From Pseudonocardiaceae bacterium (GTDB lineage Bacteria > Actinomycetota > Actinomycetes > Mycobacteriales > Pseudonocardiaceae): a stretch of DNA of 64,000 nucleotides. The DNA is taken from NCBI GenBank assembly GCA_009377865.1, contig WHTH01000008.1, forward strand, positions 1 to 64,000, read 5' to 3'. The notes beneath the pieces were generated by a model that saw only the letters and a list, made by a program, of their open reading frames with translations, made no database searches and was not told the DNA's origin. Position numbers and translations under genes: made by a program. Shown piece by piece: positions 34,503 through 44,625 of this stretch; position 1 is the stretch's first letter; each line of letters begins with the position of its first letter.

Positions 34503-34999
34503 CACCCTCCGACCTCGACGGCGTCATCGCCGAGACGCTCGACGAGGCGGGACTGGACTACGAGCGCCGTGAGGAGGGGAGCTTCTTCGTCACGCTGCCT
34601 GGGACGAAGAAGCTGCAGACCAACTGCTGGTTGGTCGTCGGTGAGCACGGCATGGTGGTCGAGACGTTCGTGTGCCGCCGGCCCGACGAGGCGCACGAGC
34701 AGTTCTACCGTTACCTGCTGCGCCGCAACGCCCGACTCTACGGGGTGCACTACACCGTCGATGGGGTCGGGGACGTCCACCTCGTTGGCCGGTTCGCCCA
34801 TCACGCCGTCACCGGTGAGGAACTCGACCGGGTGCTCGGCCAGGTCGTCGAGGCCGCCGACGGGGACTTCAACACCCTCCTGGAGATCGGATTCGCCTCG
34901 TCGATCCGCCGCGAGTGGGACTGGCGGGTCTCGCGGGGCGAATCACTGACCAATCTCGCGGCCTTCGAGCACCTGGTGCGGGGCAAGGACCGCGGCTGA
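34499..34999 (+). CDS. YbjN domain-containing protein
   Basis: A 166-aa protein of the actinobacterial YbjN-like family (Rv0487 position). The class I chaperone-like fold shows [32 protein letters not shown] (family pattern), [16 protein letters not shown] and a C-terminal [24 protein letters not shown] 34499 overlaps the mshA stop, so expression is coupled to mycothiol synthesis. No molecular function is established for the family. Confidence 0.85.
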   Translation: MTPSDLDGVIAETLDEAGLDYERREEGSFFVTLPGTKKLQTNCWLVVGEHGMVVETFVCRRPDEAHEQFYRYLLRRNARLYGVHYTVDGVGDVHLVGRFAHHAVTGEELDRVLGQVVEAADGDFNTLLEIGFASSIRREWDWRVSRGESLTNLAAFEHLVRGKDRG

Positions 35000-35477
35000 C
35001 CGGACAGCACCCTGCCCACGGACAATGTTTCGGTTCCGAATTGCGGTAAAGCGGCGTCCGCTGACCGCGTTTCGGTTCCGATTAGCGGTAGGGGCCGCAG
35101 CCGGGCGTGAGAGTGCGGCGGGACGACCCGGGGAGAGGGGGGAGTCGCACACACGGGCCGTCCCGCCGCGATGTCCCGCAATGACGGATCCGGTGGGCGG
35201 GGGGCACCCAGGGATCCTGCGGGCCGCGGTCCGACGGGGGGAGGACGAACCGCGGTCTGTTGCCCCCGCGGGCCGGGAGTGGGTGGACTCGACCGCGAGC
35301 GCGATGCCACCGTCTCAGGACCCAGAGTCGATCACAAGACCCCCGTGGGCGTCCATTCGAGTGGATCCACGGTCCAGGCGGGTACAGGGAGTCGCCTGGG
35401 CCGGATCGGCCGTCCGGCGTTGCGCCGGGCACAGCGCACTAGGCTGACGCCTGATCAGGTCGACGTCCGGGAGGATC
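35000..35477. other. gene-free stretch with tandem repeats
   Basis: Frames on both strands here have no family features and conflict with one another, so I see no gene. The first 90 bp carry the TTCGGTTCCGAAT repeat pair. The remainder is G-rich with no clear promoter until GGGAGG at 35470. It coincides with the loss of the usual order between ybjN and gpmA. Confidence 0.5.
35028..35090. repeat. TTCGGTTCCGAAT tandem repeat, locus A
   Basis: TTTCGGTTCCGAATTGCGGTA at 35028 recurs at 35070 as TTTCGGTTCCGATTAGCGGTA, a 42-bp period. Each core is an inverted repeat TTCGG/CCGAA. The same pair with a 41-bp period is found at 54603-54657. Both loci lie immediately after a plus-strand gene. Confidence 0.75.
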
Positions 35478-35480
35478 GTG

Positions 35481-35801
35481 ATGGCAGGGCTCGGGTACGA
35501 GCGCTACTGCACCGAGCTCGTCGCCGAGGCGGCGAGCTTCGCCGAGTCGGTGGGCGACGCCGACCCCGCGCAGCAGGTGCCCACCTGCCCCGAGTGGACG
35601 CTGGCGCAGCTGGGGGAACACCTCGGGAAGGCGCACCGGTGGGTGACCACCATCGTCGAGTGGCGGGCTACCGAGCCCGTGGCGCTCCCCGAAGTGGCGG
35701 CGCCCGACGGAACCGTCGAGCGCGCCGCCTGGCTCCGCGACGGCGCCCGCGACCTCGCCGCCGCGCTGCTGGACCGGTGGCTGGAACGAACCAGGTTCTG
35801 A
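35481..35801 (+). pseudogene. truncated MDMPI/DinB-like protein
   Basis: The 106-aa frame starts well (GGGAGG ribosome binding site, GTG 35478/ATG 35481). It carries the N-terminal signature TCPEWTLAQLGEHLGKAHRWV of the maleylpyruvate isomerase-like family, compared with about 240 aa for the full gene at 12669-13397. It stops soon after ALLDRWLERTRF, before the conserved WARRMAHE block. The metal-site His of the second block is missing, so it is probably inactive. A short functional variant cannot be excluded. Confidence 0.6.
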
Positions 35802-35838
35802 CCGGCCCACGTTCTGATCGACCTCGGCAGCGGAAGCG

Positions 35839-36828
35839 TCAGGGCCCGGACACCGGCATCCCGTTGATGTTCGGTGCGGGAATGCTCTCGTCGTTGAACG
35901 CGGACTGCACCCGTGCGTTGAGCGCCCGTTGCACTGCCCACTGCCGGCCGGGCTTCGTCTTGGCGGTGACGCGAAGGGTCACCGCGTACGGGGTCACAGA
36001 CTGCACGCCGAGCATGTCCGGTGGCGCCGTCACGTCCTCGGGGTTCTCCTCGGCGACCTCCAGTGCGGCCTGCTGGGCGATCCGGCCCGCGAGCGCCGTG
36101 TCCGCGTGGCGTGCCACCGGGACGTCGACCACTGCCACGGCGTAGCCCTGGCTGAAGTTGCCCACGCGCAGGATCTCGCCGTTGCGCACGTACCACACCG
36201 TGCCGCCGAGATCGCGGAGCGTGGTGGTGCGCAGGCCCACGGCCTCGACCTCGCCGCTCGCCTCGCCGATGTCGATGAAGTCCCCGACGCCGTACTGGTC
36301 CTCGAGCATCATGAAGATGCCGGACAGGAAGTCGCGGACCAGGTTCTGCGCACCGAACCCGATCGCCAACCCGAGCACGCCGGCCGAGGCCAGTATGGGG
36401 CCGATGTTGATTCCGAACTCGGCCAGCAGCATCACGAACGCGACGCCGTAGACGACGGATGTCGCCGTCGATCGCAGCAGCGAACCGACAGTGCCGGCCC
36501 GTTGCGCCCTGCGCTCCCCGGCCCGTGACTGGTCGCTGCTCTGCTGATTGCGCTGCGCGCGGGATACCCGGCCTTCGATGACCCGGCTGGTCAGCCGCTT
36601 GATCGCGCGATGAATCACCCAGCGCAGCGTGAAGGCCACCAGGGCGATCAGCAGGACCGAGGTGCCGACATCGATCAGTGTGCTCGCCGAGCGGGCGAGC
36701 CAGTCCAGGCTGGTGGCCTCGTACACCCACTGGCACGATGAGCCGTCGTTGCTCGCGCAATCGGGCTGGGCCAAAGAGGACCCGCTCGTCGCCGCAGGGC
36801 GTGCCGCCGCCGGGGCTTCGTTGAGCAC
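35839..36828 (-). CDS. MscS-family mechanosensitive ion channel
   Basis: A 329-aa small-conductance channel protein of the inner membrane. Hydrophobic helices at about 52-75, 115-135 and 142-165 are followed by the pore helix ASAGVLGLAIGFGAQNLVRDFLSG, then the beta domain (YGVGDFIDIGEASGEVEAVGLRTTTLRD) and the alpha/beta domain. The N-terminus has two Cys in CASNDGSSCQW, possibly an external disulphide. GTG 36828 is the start. It releases ions under hypo-osmotic stress (family knowledge). Confidence 0.9.
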   Translation of the reverse strand: MLNEAPAAARPAATSGSSLAQPDCASNDGSSCQWVYEATSLDWLARSASTLIDVGTSVLLIALVAFTLRWVIHRAIKRLTSRVIEGRVSRAQRNQQSSDQSRAGERRAQRAGTVGSLLRSTATSVVYGVAFVMLLAEFGINIGPILASAGVLGLAIGFGAQNLVRDFLSGIFMMLEDQYGVGDFIDIGEASGEVEAVGLRTTTLRDLGGTVWYVRNGEILRVGNFSQGYAVAVVDVPVARHADTALAGRIAQQAALEVAEENPEDVTAPPDMLGVQSVTPYAVTLRVTAKTKPGRQWAVQRALNARVQSAFNDESIPAPNINGMPVSGP

Positions 36829-37011
36829 CTCGCACCACCTTCAGCGTTCGTCCCGACGCAGTGACAATCCAGATCGGTCATCCCGGATGCGGTCTCGCAG
36901 CTATCCTTGCCGACCCCGAACGGATGACGCCACCCGGAACGGTGCACCAGGTCGGCCCGACGTTGCAACCGCAGGAGACGGCTCAGTGCGGTACCCCACC
37001 ACTGAAAGTGA

Positions 37012-37200
37012 TCATGGCAGCGGTTCGAGCGCGAGGCGCTGCTCGACGAGATGCAGGTAGCCCTGCACGTTCACGGAGATCCGCTGTTGCTCGGATTCGC
37101 TCAGCGTCCGGACGACCTTGCCGGGCACGCCTGCTACCAGCGACCCCTGCGCGATCTTCGGACGGCGATCACCGAGTCCGGCGACCAGGATCTCTGCCAT
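37012..37200 (-). pseudogene. gamma-type carbonic anhydrase/acyltransferase, C-terminal remnant
   Basis: The last 62 codons read QGSLVAGVPGKVVRTLSESEQQRI followed by a short tail. This is the characteristic C-terminal turn and helix of left-handed beta-helix proteins of the gamma carbonic anhydrase (YrdA/CaiE) group. The hexapeptide-repeat body is absent upstream; the sequence becomes unrelated before about 37200, next to the gpmA promoter. It is a decayed gene, co-located with other signs of loss in 35.0-37.3 kb. Confidence 0.55.
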
Positions 37201-37338
37201 GCGGGTCTCCTCGGACAGCAGCGCACGGGTGCCGCTGGGACGCCCGACCCGATTTGGCAGGCTTGCGCGCATGAGCACGCGAGACCTGCGTGAGACCTGC
37301 TTGCAGGGTCGAACCATCGGCTCTGCCAGGGTCGAGCC

Positions 37339-38106
37339 ATGAGTATCGGCACCCTGGTCCTGCTCCGGCACGGCGAGAGCACGTGGAACGCGAAGAACCT
37401 GTTCACCGGCTGGGTGGACGTCGAGCTGTCGGAGCTGGGCGAGCGCGAGGCGGTGCGCGGCGGCCACCTGATGCGCGAGGCCGGTCTGCGTCCCGAGGTC
37501 GTGCACACCTCGTTGCTGCGCCGCGCCATCAACACGGCGAACCTGGCGCTCGACGTCGCCGACCGGCACTGGATCCCGGTGCGCCGCGACTGGCGGCTCA
37601 ACGAGCGCCACTATGGCGCGCTGCAGGGCAAGGACAAGGCGCAGACCCGTGCAGAGTACGGCGACGAGCAGTACATGCTCTGGCGCCGCTCCTACGACAC
37701 ACCGCCACCTGCAATCGAGCTCGGCAGTGAGTTCAGCCAGGACGGCGACCCGCGCTACGCGGGTGCCGACATCCCGCGCACCGAGTGTCTCGCCGACGTC
37801 ATCGCTCGCATGCTGCCCTACTGGGAATCGGCGGTGGTTCCCGACTTGCGAAAGGGGCGCACCGTGCTCGTCGCGGCGCACGGCAACTCGCTGCGCGGCC
37901 TGGTCAAACATCTCGGCGGGTTCGACGCGGAGACCATCGTCGGGCTGAACATCCCCACCGGGATCCCGCTCGTCTACGATTTCACACCGGAGTTCGTGGC
38001 TGACGGCTCCGGAGCCGACCTCACACCGGTCACGGCGGGCGGCCGGTACCTGGATCCGGACGCCGCGGCGGACGCCATCGCCGCCGTCGCCCGCCAGGGG
38101 CGCTGA
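37339..38106 (+). CDS. gpmA: 2,3-bisphosphoglycerate-dependent phosphoglycerate mutase
   Basis: A 255-aa histidine-phosphatase-fold enzyme that interconverts 3- and 2-phosphoglycerate. It has [20 protein letters not shown] with the phosphorylated His, [30 protein letters not shown] (Glu near 88), and the second His in [17 protein letters not shown]. This is the Rv0489 position, just before senX3-regX3. The start ATG 37339 is unambiguous in family alignment. Confidence 0.95.
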   Translation: MSIGTLVLLRHGESTWNAKNLFTGWVDVELSELGEREAVRGGHLMREAGLRPEVVHTSLLRRAINTANLALDVADRHWIPVRRDWRLNERHYGALQGKDKAQTRAEYGDEQYMLWRRSYDTPPPAIELGSEFSQDGDPRYAGADIPRTECLADVIARMLPYWESAVVPDLRKGRTVLVAAHGNSLRGLVKHLGGFDAETIVGLNIPTGIPLVYDFTPEFVADGSGADLTPVTAGGRYLDPDAAADAIAAVARQGR

Positions 38107-38120
38107 AGGGACACCCGGCC

Positions 38121-38153
38121 CCGGGGTTAATCCATGGTGAACGAGGGTTGAAG
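38121..38153 (-). promoter_or_regulatory. putative PHO box upstream of senX3-regX3
   Basis: Read on the minus strand, three adjacent 11-bp units occur: CTTCAACCCTC, GTTCACCATGG and ATTAACCCCGG. This is the layout of actinobacterial PHO boxes (consensus near GTTCACCnnnn, 11-bp direct repeats) bound by PhoP/RegX3. It stands 86 bp before the senX3 start, suggesting autoregulation under phosphate limitation. Confidence 0.5.
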
Positions 38154-38238
38154 ATTGCGCCGCAGCACGGTTGTATCGCTGGATTCCGGTGGTGCGCAGC
38201 TAGGGGAATCCTGGGGCGAGGTGCTTACGATTGGCCCC

Positions 38239-39464
38239 ATGACCCCCGTGGTCGGAGTGCTCGCCTCGATCGGCCTGCTGCTCGTCGTAGGTCTCCTCGG
38301 GGGCGTTGTCGGTTTCCTCGCTGCCCGGCAGCGCCGTTCACAGACCCGTGATGGCGCCACCGGCAGGCCCACCGTCGCCGACCTCGTCCAGCGCGTTGCG
38401 CTGTCCTCGCACAGTGGCGTCGTGCTGCTCGACAGCTCCGGTGACGTCGTGCTGCACAATCCGCGCGCCGTCGAACTCGGTCTCGTCCGCGACTCCCGGC
38501 CCGACGAGCGGGCCTGGAAGGCCGCGGAGCAGGTGCTTGCGGGCGGCAGTGTGGTGCGGGTGGATCTGTCCCCGCTGGAGCACCGCAACGGCCGCGGGCC
38601 GACTGCCGTGCGCGGCGAGGTCCGGCCACTGGGCGACGGGTTCACCGTCGTCGACGCCGACGACGAGTCCGACGCGGTCCGGCTCGAGGCGACCCGCCGT
38701 GACTTCGTGGCCAATGTCAGCCACGAGCTGAAGACGCCGGTGGGAGCGGTCGCCCTGCTTGCCGAGGCGGTGCTCGATGCCGCCGACGACCCGCACGAGG
38801 TGCGGCGGTTCGGCACCAAGATCCTCAACGAGGCGACGCGGCTCGGCGCACTGGTGACCGAGCTGATCGCGCTGTCGCGGCTGCAGGGCGCCGAGCGGCT
38901 GCCCGAGCTCGCGACCGTCGACGTCGACACCGTGATCGCCGACGCCCTCGGGCGCTGCAGGCTCGCCGCGGAATCGTCCGAGATAACGATCACCGTCGAC
39001 CAACCGTCCGGGCTGCAGGTCAACGGTGACGCGACGCTGCTGGTCAGCGCGTTGTCCAACCTGGTCGACAACGCGGTGTCCTACTCGTCTGCCGGCAGCC
39101 CGGTGTCGGTCAGCCGGCGGCTGGTCGACGGCGTTGTCGAGATCGCCGTCACCGACCGCGGTCTCGGCATCGCCCCGGAGCACCAGGAGCGGGTGTTCGA
39201 GCGGTTCTTCCGGGTCGACCAGGCCCGCTCCCGGGCCACCGGCGGCACCGGGCTGGGGCTGGCCATCGTCAAGCACGTCGCGGCCAACCACGGCGGCGAC
39301 GTGCGGTTGTGGAGCCGCCCGGGAACCGGCTCGACCTTCACGCTGCGGCTGCCCGCGCATTCGGACGGTCCGCAAACCGGATTCCGGGGACGTGACGGCG
39401 CGAGGCGCGGTGACGGCGGCGGAACCAGTGTCAACAGCAGGGCCCGCGAGCTGGGAGGAGTGCC

Positions 39465-39468
<4 letters not shown>
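38239..39468 (+). CDS. senX3: sensor histidine kinase SenX3 (phosphate-responsive)
   Basis: A 409-aa membrane kinase. One N-terminal hydrophobic segment (VVGVLASIGLLLVVGLLGGVVGFLAA) is followed by a PAS-like region about 50-140, then HisKA with FVANVSHELKTPVGAVALLAEAV (His near 160), and HATPase with SNLVDNAVSYS, DRGLGIAPEHQERVFERFFRVD and GTGLGLAIVKHVA. ATG 38239 is chosen over a longer TTG frame because it begins directly at the membrane segment. It overlaps regX3 by 4 bp. The role in phosphate sensing is from the mycobacterial and Streptomyces PhoR homologues. Confidence 0.93.
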
Positions 39469-40132
<664 letters not shown>

Positions 40133-40151
<19 letters not shown>

Positions 40152-40873
40152 CCGAGCCCGGCCCGATAACCGATGTCCAGCACGCCACCGGTGCGTGTGA
40201 TCGTCACTGCGGTCACTGCCGCCGCGAGCAGCATCAGCGCGCCGACGTTCTCGCCGAGCTCCTCGATGTGGTAGATGAGCACGAAAGCGATGCCCTCGTT
40301 GTCGGCGGCCATCAGGAACCCCTGCACCACCTCGAGTCCGAGGGCGCAGCCGAGCAGCACCGTGATGCCGGTGACGAGCAGCAACCGGGTCGGCCGGTGT
40401 ACCCGCATCGCGAGCAACACGAGCGCGGCGGCCACGACGAGGCCGGCCACGAGTCCGGGGATCAGCCAGTAGAACGGGAAGTTGTCGTAGGTCACCAGTG
40501 CCCGCCCGATCCGGCCCGACCGCTCGTGCAGCTGGGTGTGGTCGTCGATCGACATGCCCGCGATCACGCCGCCGCTGACGATCCACAGCGGCGCGTCGGT
40601 GGCGCGCGCCACCCGGGCCGCGGCTGCTACCAGCACATGTGCCAGCGCGGTGATGAGCAGCAGCCCCGAACTCCACCACGCCGCCAGGTTGCCCTCCTTG
40701 AGCATGTCGAAGAAGTTGCGCCACTCCCGGTGCAACGTCCCGAACACCTGCGGGGCCAGCACGACCGTCAAGCTCAACGCGGCGAGGGCGATGGTCACCG
40801 CCAGCAGTACGGCGAGGCCGCGCCACCCCGTCAGCCGCGCCGGTTCCTGGTCAGGTGGCGCGCCGAGGGTCAC
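40133..40873 (-). CDS. polytopic membrane protein, paralogue B of a tandem pair
   Basis: A 246-aa protein with about seven hydrophobic segments. It shares with the upstream gene the block LAAWWSSGLLLITALAHVLVAAAARVAR and the overall topology. It has a polar segment GMSIDDHTQLHERSGRIG after a membrane helix, whose acidic/His residues could bind a metal or be catalytic. No named family is recognised. Its GTG start overlaps the stop of paralogue A by 4 bp. Confidence 0.7.
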
Positions 40874-41637
40874 GCCGGGACACCTTCCTCGCGCGGGTCC
40901 GCGGCCGGCACCGAAGCGGTAACGATCGCCCGCGGACCGGCCCTGCGGTGGCACACCCTGACGCCTTCCCGGCTGCGGGTGACGGACATCGTGCTCATCG
41001 CCGCCGCTGCCAGCAGCAGTGCACCTGCGGCACGGCCGAGCCACCCGGCGTTGTCGGCCAGCACGGAGCCGGCTCCGGCAAATCCGGTGGCTCCGCCGGC
41101 CACCAGGTTCTGGGTCAGCGCGCCGGCCGCTGTGCTGCCGGCCAGCAGGATCGCGCCGGCGGCGAGCAGCCACCGGGTCCGGCGGCGCTCGCGGTATGCC
41201 AGCAGCGCCAGCGCGGTCGCCATCAGGAGGCCGGCCGCCACTGCGGCGGCCAGCACGGGCCGTGGGAAGCCGGTGACGGCGGCGAGGGCTGCGCCGAGCG
41301 TCTCGAGGCGTTGCGCCAGCAGGGCGTGCTCGTTGGCCGACAGCACCGCGAACCCGGCCGCGCCGAGCACCCAGCACCATGCACCGCGCAGTCGTCCCAG
41401 CCGGGTGATGAAGCCGGCCGACGCGTGCGCGAGCGCGGCGGCCAGCAGCAGGCTCGTCATCCACCACGCCGGTAGCGAGGACTCGGCGGTGACGTCGAAG
41501 TAGCGCTGCAGCTCGCGCTGGCCCTGGCTGGCCGTCTCGGGCAGCAACGCCGCGCCGATCATGCTCGTCGCGGTGAGAGCGATGCTGATTCCCATGGCGC
41601 TGGCGGCAACTGCGAGCGAGCCCGCTGACCTTGTCAT
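40870..41637 (-). CDS. polytopic membrane protein, paralogue A of a tandem pair
   Basis: A 255-aa protein with about seven hydrophobic segments. LPAWWMTSLLLAAALAHASAGFITRLG aligns with paralogue B, and AVLSANEHALLAQRLETLGAAL stands where B has SIDDHTQLHERSGRIGRAL. Tandem duplication within one operon is the simplest origin. ATG 41637 is 176 bp from the divergent ppx start. A basic, Arg-rich tail of about 30 aa follows the last helix. Function unknown. Confidence 0.7.
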   Translation of the reverse strand: MTRSAGSLAVAASAMGISIALTATSMIGAALLPETASQGQRELQRYFDVTAESSLPAWWMTSLLLAAALAHASAGFITRLGRLRGAWCWVLGAAGFAVLSANEHALLAQRLETLGAALAAVTGFPRPVLAAAVAAGLLMATALALLAYRERRRTRWLLAAGAILLAGSTAAGALTQNLVAGGATGFAGAGSVLADNAGWLGRAAGALLLAAAAMSTMSVTRSREGVRVCHRRAGPRAIVTASVPAADPREEGVPA

Positions 41638-41813
41638 CCCGGCTCGAGCCTCCCATCGCTCGGATCGAGGGAGGCTACAGCATGGCCATGCTACCGCCAC
41701 CCGTTGTTTGCCCGGAGTTTCTACTTTCGTGGGATCGGTGCGCTCCATGTTGTGCCGTGACGGGGGATCGCAACCGGGATTCGCCCCGGCAGCTGCGGGT
41801 AGGGTGGCGTCTT

Positions 41814-42815
41814 GTGCGGCTCGGCGTGCTCGACGTGGGCTCAAATACCGTCCACCTGCTGGTAGTGGACGCGCATCGCGGCGCGCACCCCACGCCGAAG
41901 AACTCGGAGAAGTCGGTGCTGCGGCTCGCCGAGCAGATCAACTCCCAGGGTCACCTCACCCGTGACGGTGCCGACCGGCTGGTGAAGACCGTCGCGGAAG
42001 CGGTGGTGTCGGCGTCCGCGATGGGTTGTGACGATCTCATGGGCTTCGTCACCTCCGCGGTACGCGAGGCCTCGAACGCGGTCGAGGTGCTGGGCCGGGT
42101 GCAGACCGAGACCGGCGTGCACCTCGAGGTGCTGTCGGGCGAGCAGGAGGCGCGGCTGACCTTCCTCGCCGTCCGCCGGTGGTACGGCTGGTCAGCGGGT
42201 CGATTGCTGATGCTCGACATCGGTGGCGGCTCGCTGGAGATCGCGGGCGGGATCGACGAGGAGCCGGACATCGCGGTGTCGCTGCCGCTGGGCGCCGGAC
42301 GGCTGACGCGGGAGTGGCTGAGCAATGACCCGCCGATTCGCACCGAGCTGGACAAGCTGCAGGACCACGTGCTCGAGGTGCTCTCCCGTCCCGCTCGCAA
42401 GGTGCAGAAGGCGGGTGGGCCCGACCGAGTTGTGGCGACGTCGAAGACGTTCCGCTCGCTGGCTCGGCTGACCGGGGCCGCCCCCTCGTCAGCCGGTCCA
42501 CGGGTGCGGCGTACCCTGACCGATACCGGACTCCGCCAGGTGATCGCTTTCATCTCCCGGATATCCGCCGCCGATCTGGCAGAGCTGGAGGGTGTCGGTG
42601 CCAGCCGGGCGAACCAGTTGGTGGCCGGAGCGTTGGTCGCCGAGACCACGATGCGCGAGCTGTCGGTGAGTGAGGTGCAGATCTGCCCCTGGGCGCTCCG
42701 GGAGGGCGTGATCCTGCGAAGGCTGGACTGGTTGGATGGAATCGACCGGACGGCGCAACCACAACGCCGTCTACCTCGGAGCACTGGACGGACCGCTCTT
42801 CGGGGGGCACGGTGA
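41814..42815 (+). CDS. ppx: exopolyphosphatase, Ppx/GppA family
   Basis: A 333-aa ASKHA-fold phosphatase. RLGVLDVGSNTVHLLVVDAHRG is the first phosphate motif, SGEQEARLTFLAVR is conserved, and LLMLDIGGGSLEIAGG is the second phosphate motif. It is the short form without the C-terminal HD domain, as in mycobacterial Ppx1 (Rv0496). It removes terminal phosphates from polyphosphate or acts on pppGpp. GTG 41814 is chosen at the motif. Location near senX3-regX3 suits a phosphate role. Confidence 0.9.
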   Translation: MRLGVLDVGSNTVHLLVVDAHRGAHPTPKNSEKSVLRLAEQINSQGHLTRDGADRLVKTVAEAVVSASAMGCDDLMGFVTSAVREASNAVEVLGRVQTETGVHLEVLSGEQEARLTFLAVRRWYGWSAGRLLMLDIGGGSLEIAGGIDEEPDIAVSLPLGAGRLTREWLSNDPPIRTELDKLQDHVLEVLSRPARKVQKAGGPDRVVATSKTFRSLARLTGAAPSSAGPRVRRTLTDTGLRQVIAFISRISAADLAELEGVGASRANQLVAGALVAETTMRELSVSEVQICPWALREGVILRRLDWLDGIDRTAQPQRRLPRSTGRTALRGAR

Positions 42816-42821
42816 GGAACG

Positions 42822-43748
42822 ATGAGTCAGAGTCCTGACCCCGAGGACGGCGCGCAGCGCAGCGTCGCCGAGCTGCTCGCCCGCCACGGTGGGTCGTCGC
42901 CGAGCGGTGGCGGCCGGCGCCGTCGCGCTCCCGATCCCGCCGAAACGCCGTCGAATTCCACTGCGTCGAATCCCACTGCGTCGAATTCCACTGCCGAGCC
43001 GTTCCGTCCGTCGCGCTCCGGGCAGTACCGCAGCTCGCTGACGTCCTACCGGTCGGCCGGTAGCGATGCCGGGCGTGATCCAGCGGCGGCTGCACCCGGT
43101 CGGACCGAGGACGAGGAGGCGACCCGGTTCGGCCCGCCGCCGCTCGGCAATGGCGATCTCTTCACCGCCCGGGGCGGCGACAACGGCTCGCACACCGAGC
43201 AGTTGCCGCGCGCCGAACCCGGTCCGGCGGTCAGTCCTTCGCCGGCCCCGGTGCCTCCCCGTCCGCCGGCCCGCCCGCGCGGCCCGCACCGGGGTGAGCC
43301 CCCGGCTGGCCTGAACTGGTCGCCCGCTGAGGGCGATCCCCCCGCTGTCGGCGGCACCGAGGCGCAGCGGCTCCGAATCGTCCCTTCGATCGAGGATGAA
43401 TTCCCCGGCGCGCAGCCCGAGGAGACGGGGCCAAGCGCGGCGGACGCCGAGGACAACTGGCACACCCGGAGCGTCGAGGAAGCCTCGCCTGTTCGCGAGT
43501 GGGCTGTCGTCGCGGGTCAGGTCGGCGGCGGCGTGGTCGGCGGCGCCGTGCTCTGGCTTGCCTGCGAATGGCTCTGGCAGAGTATCCCCGTGCTGGCGTT
43601 GATCGTGGCTCTCGCGGTGATCACCGGGCTGGTCTGGGTGGTCCGCCGGGTCCGGCGTGCCGAGGACCTGCAGACCACGGTCATCGCCGTGCTGGTGGGC
43701 CTGTTCGTGACAGTCTCGCCGGCGGCGCTGTTGCTCGTCGGCCGCTAG
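42822..43748 (+). CDS. Pro/Ser-rich membrane protein (Rv0497-like)
   Basis: A 308-aa protein. A long disordered N-terminal region (about 1-225) rich in Pro, Gly, Ser and Arg precedes two hydrophobic segments at the C-terminus (VAGQVGGGVVGGAVLWLACEWLW, LIVALAVITGLVWVV) and a third (VIAVLVGLFVTVSPAALLLV). The head carries a 15-bp tandem repeat encoding SNSTA/SNPTA/SNSTA (42951-42995). Position after ppx is that of Rv0497. The function is not known. Confidence 0.75.
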   Translation: MSQSPDPEDGAQRSVAELLARHGGSSPSGGGRRRRAPDPAETPSNSTASNPTASNSTAEPFRPSRSGQYRSSLTSYRSAGSDAGRDPAAAAPGRTEDEEATRFGPPPLGNGDLFTARGGDNGSHTEQLPRAEPGPAVSPSPAPVPPRPPARPRGPHRGEPPAGLNWSPAEGDPPAVGGTEAQRLRIVPSIEDEFPGAQPEETGPSAADAEDNWHTRSVEEASPVREWAVVAGQVGGGVVGGAVLWLACEWLWQSIPVLALIVALAVITGLVWVVRRVRRAEDLQTTVIAVLVGLFVTVSPAALLLVGR

Positions 43749-43751
43749 CGG

Positions 43752-44528
43752 GTGCCTGCGCCGCCGGTGGCGCTGTCCACCGCCTCGGTGTGGCCGGAGC
43801 CGGTTGCCGCCGCGTTCGAGTGTGCCGCTGAACTCGGCTACGACGGTGTCGAGGTGATGGTCTGGACCGATCCCGTGAGTCAGGACACCGACCGGCTCGG
43901 TGCGCTGTCCGACCGGTACCGGGTTCCCGTGCTCGCCCTGCACGCCCCCTGCTTGCTCATCACACAGCGGGTGTGGGCTGCCGACCCGGTCGAGCGGCTC
44001 GACCGCTCCGTACAGGCGGCGCTACGGCTGGGTGCCGGTACGGTGGTGGTGCATCCCCCGTTTCGCTGGCAGCGGGGTTACGCCGCCGGGTTCACCGACC
44101 AGATCGCCGAGCTGGAGAGTTCGAGCGGGGTCGCCGTCGCCGTGGAGAACATGTTTCCGGTCCGGCGGGGGTCACTCGTGGTGTCCGGCTTCGCGCCGTC
44201 TTCCGACCCCACCGACGTCGGCCACCGGCACTACACGCTCGACCTCTCGCACACCGCCGCCGCCCGCATCGACGCCCTCGCGCTCGCCGCGCGGATGGGG
44301 CCGGGCTTGGTGCACCTGCACCTCACGGACGGCTCCGGCGCCGCTCGCGACGAGCACCTGATCCCGGGGCGCGGCAACCAACCCTGCGCTGAGCTCTGCC
44401 ACGGGCTCGGCGAAACCGGCTTCGACGGAACCGTCGTGATCGAGGTGAGCACCCGCCGAGCTCGTTCTCGCGCGGAGCGCCGGGCAGCGCTGTCCGAAGC
44501 ACTCCTGTTCGCGCGGCTGCACCTGTGA
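43752..44528 (+). CDS. TIM-barrel sugar phosphate isomerase/epimerase-like protein
   Basis: A 258-aa protein of the AP endonuclease family 2/xylose isomerase-like barrel. Strand motifs include [64 protein letters not shown] and [10 protein letters not shown], which carry the metal-site His, Glu and Asp residues. It fills the Rv0498 position between the membrane protein and proC. The substrate is unknown. GTG 43752 starts 3 bp after the preceding stop. Confidence 0.78.
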   Translation: MPAPPVALSTASVWPEPVAAAFECAAELGYDGVEVMVWTDPVSQDTDRLGALSDRYRVPVLALHAPCLLITQRVWAADPVERLDRSVQAALRLGAGTVVVHPPFRWQRGYAAGFTDQIAELESSSGVAVAVENMFPVRRGSLVVSGFAPSSDPTDVGHRHYTLDLSHTAAARIDALALAARMGPGLVHLHLTDGSGAARDEHLIPGRGNQPCAELCHGLGETGFDGTVVIEVSTRRARSRAERRAALSEALLFARLHL

Positions 44529-44609
44529 CGTACCGGTCTCCGCCGGGATCGGGTAGCCACCACGATCGGGGGCAACGGTGGGTACCAGTCTGCGCGGGGG
44601 AGGTTGTGC

Positions 44610-44623
44610 GGGTATAGATACCC
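44610..44623. promoter_or_regulatory. GGGTATAGATACCC palindrome
   Basis: A perfect 14-bp palindrome, apart from the central AG, lies just before the short leader ORF ahead of the thioesterase gene. It contains TATAGA/TATAGAT, which could serve as a -10 element, so it may be an operator overlapping the promoter. Confidence 0.45.
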
Positions 44624-44625
44624 CC

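Noticed and set aside
35171-36145. 324-codon plus-strand frame over the gap and MscS gene
   Set aside because: It overlaps the MscS gene in antisense and has no family features.
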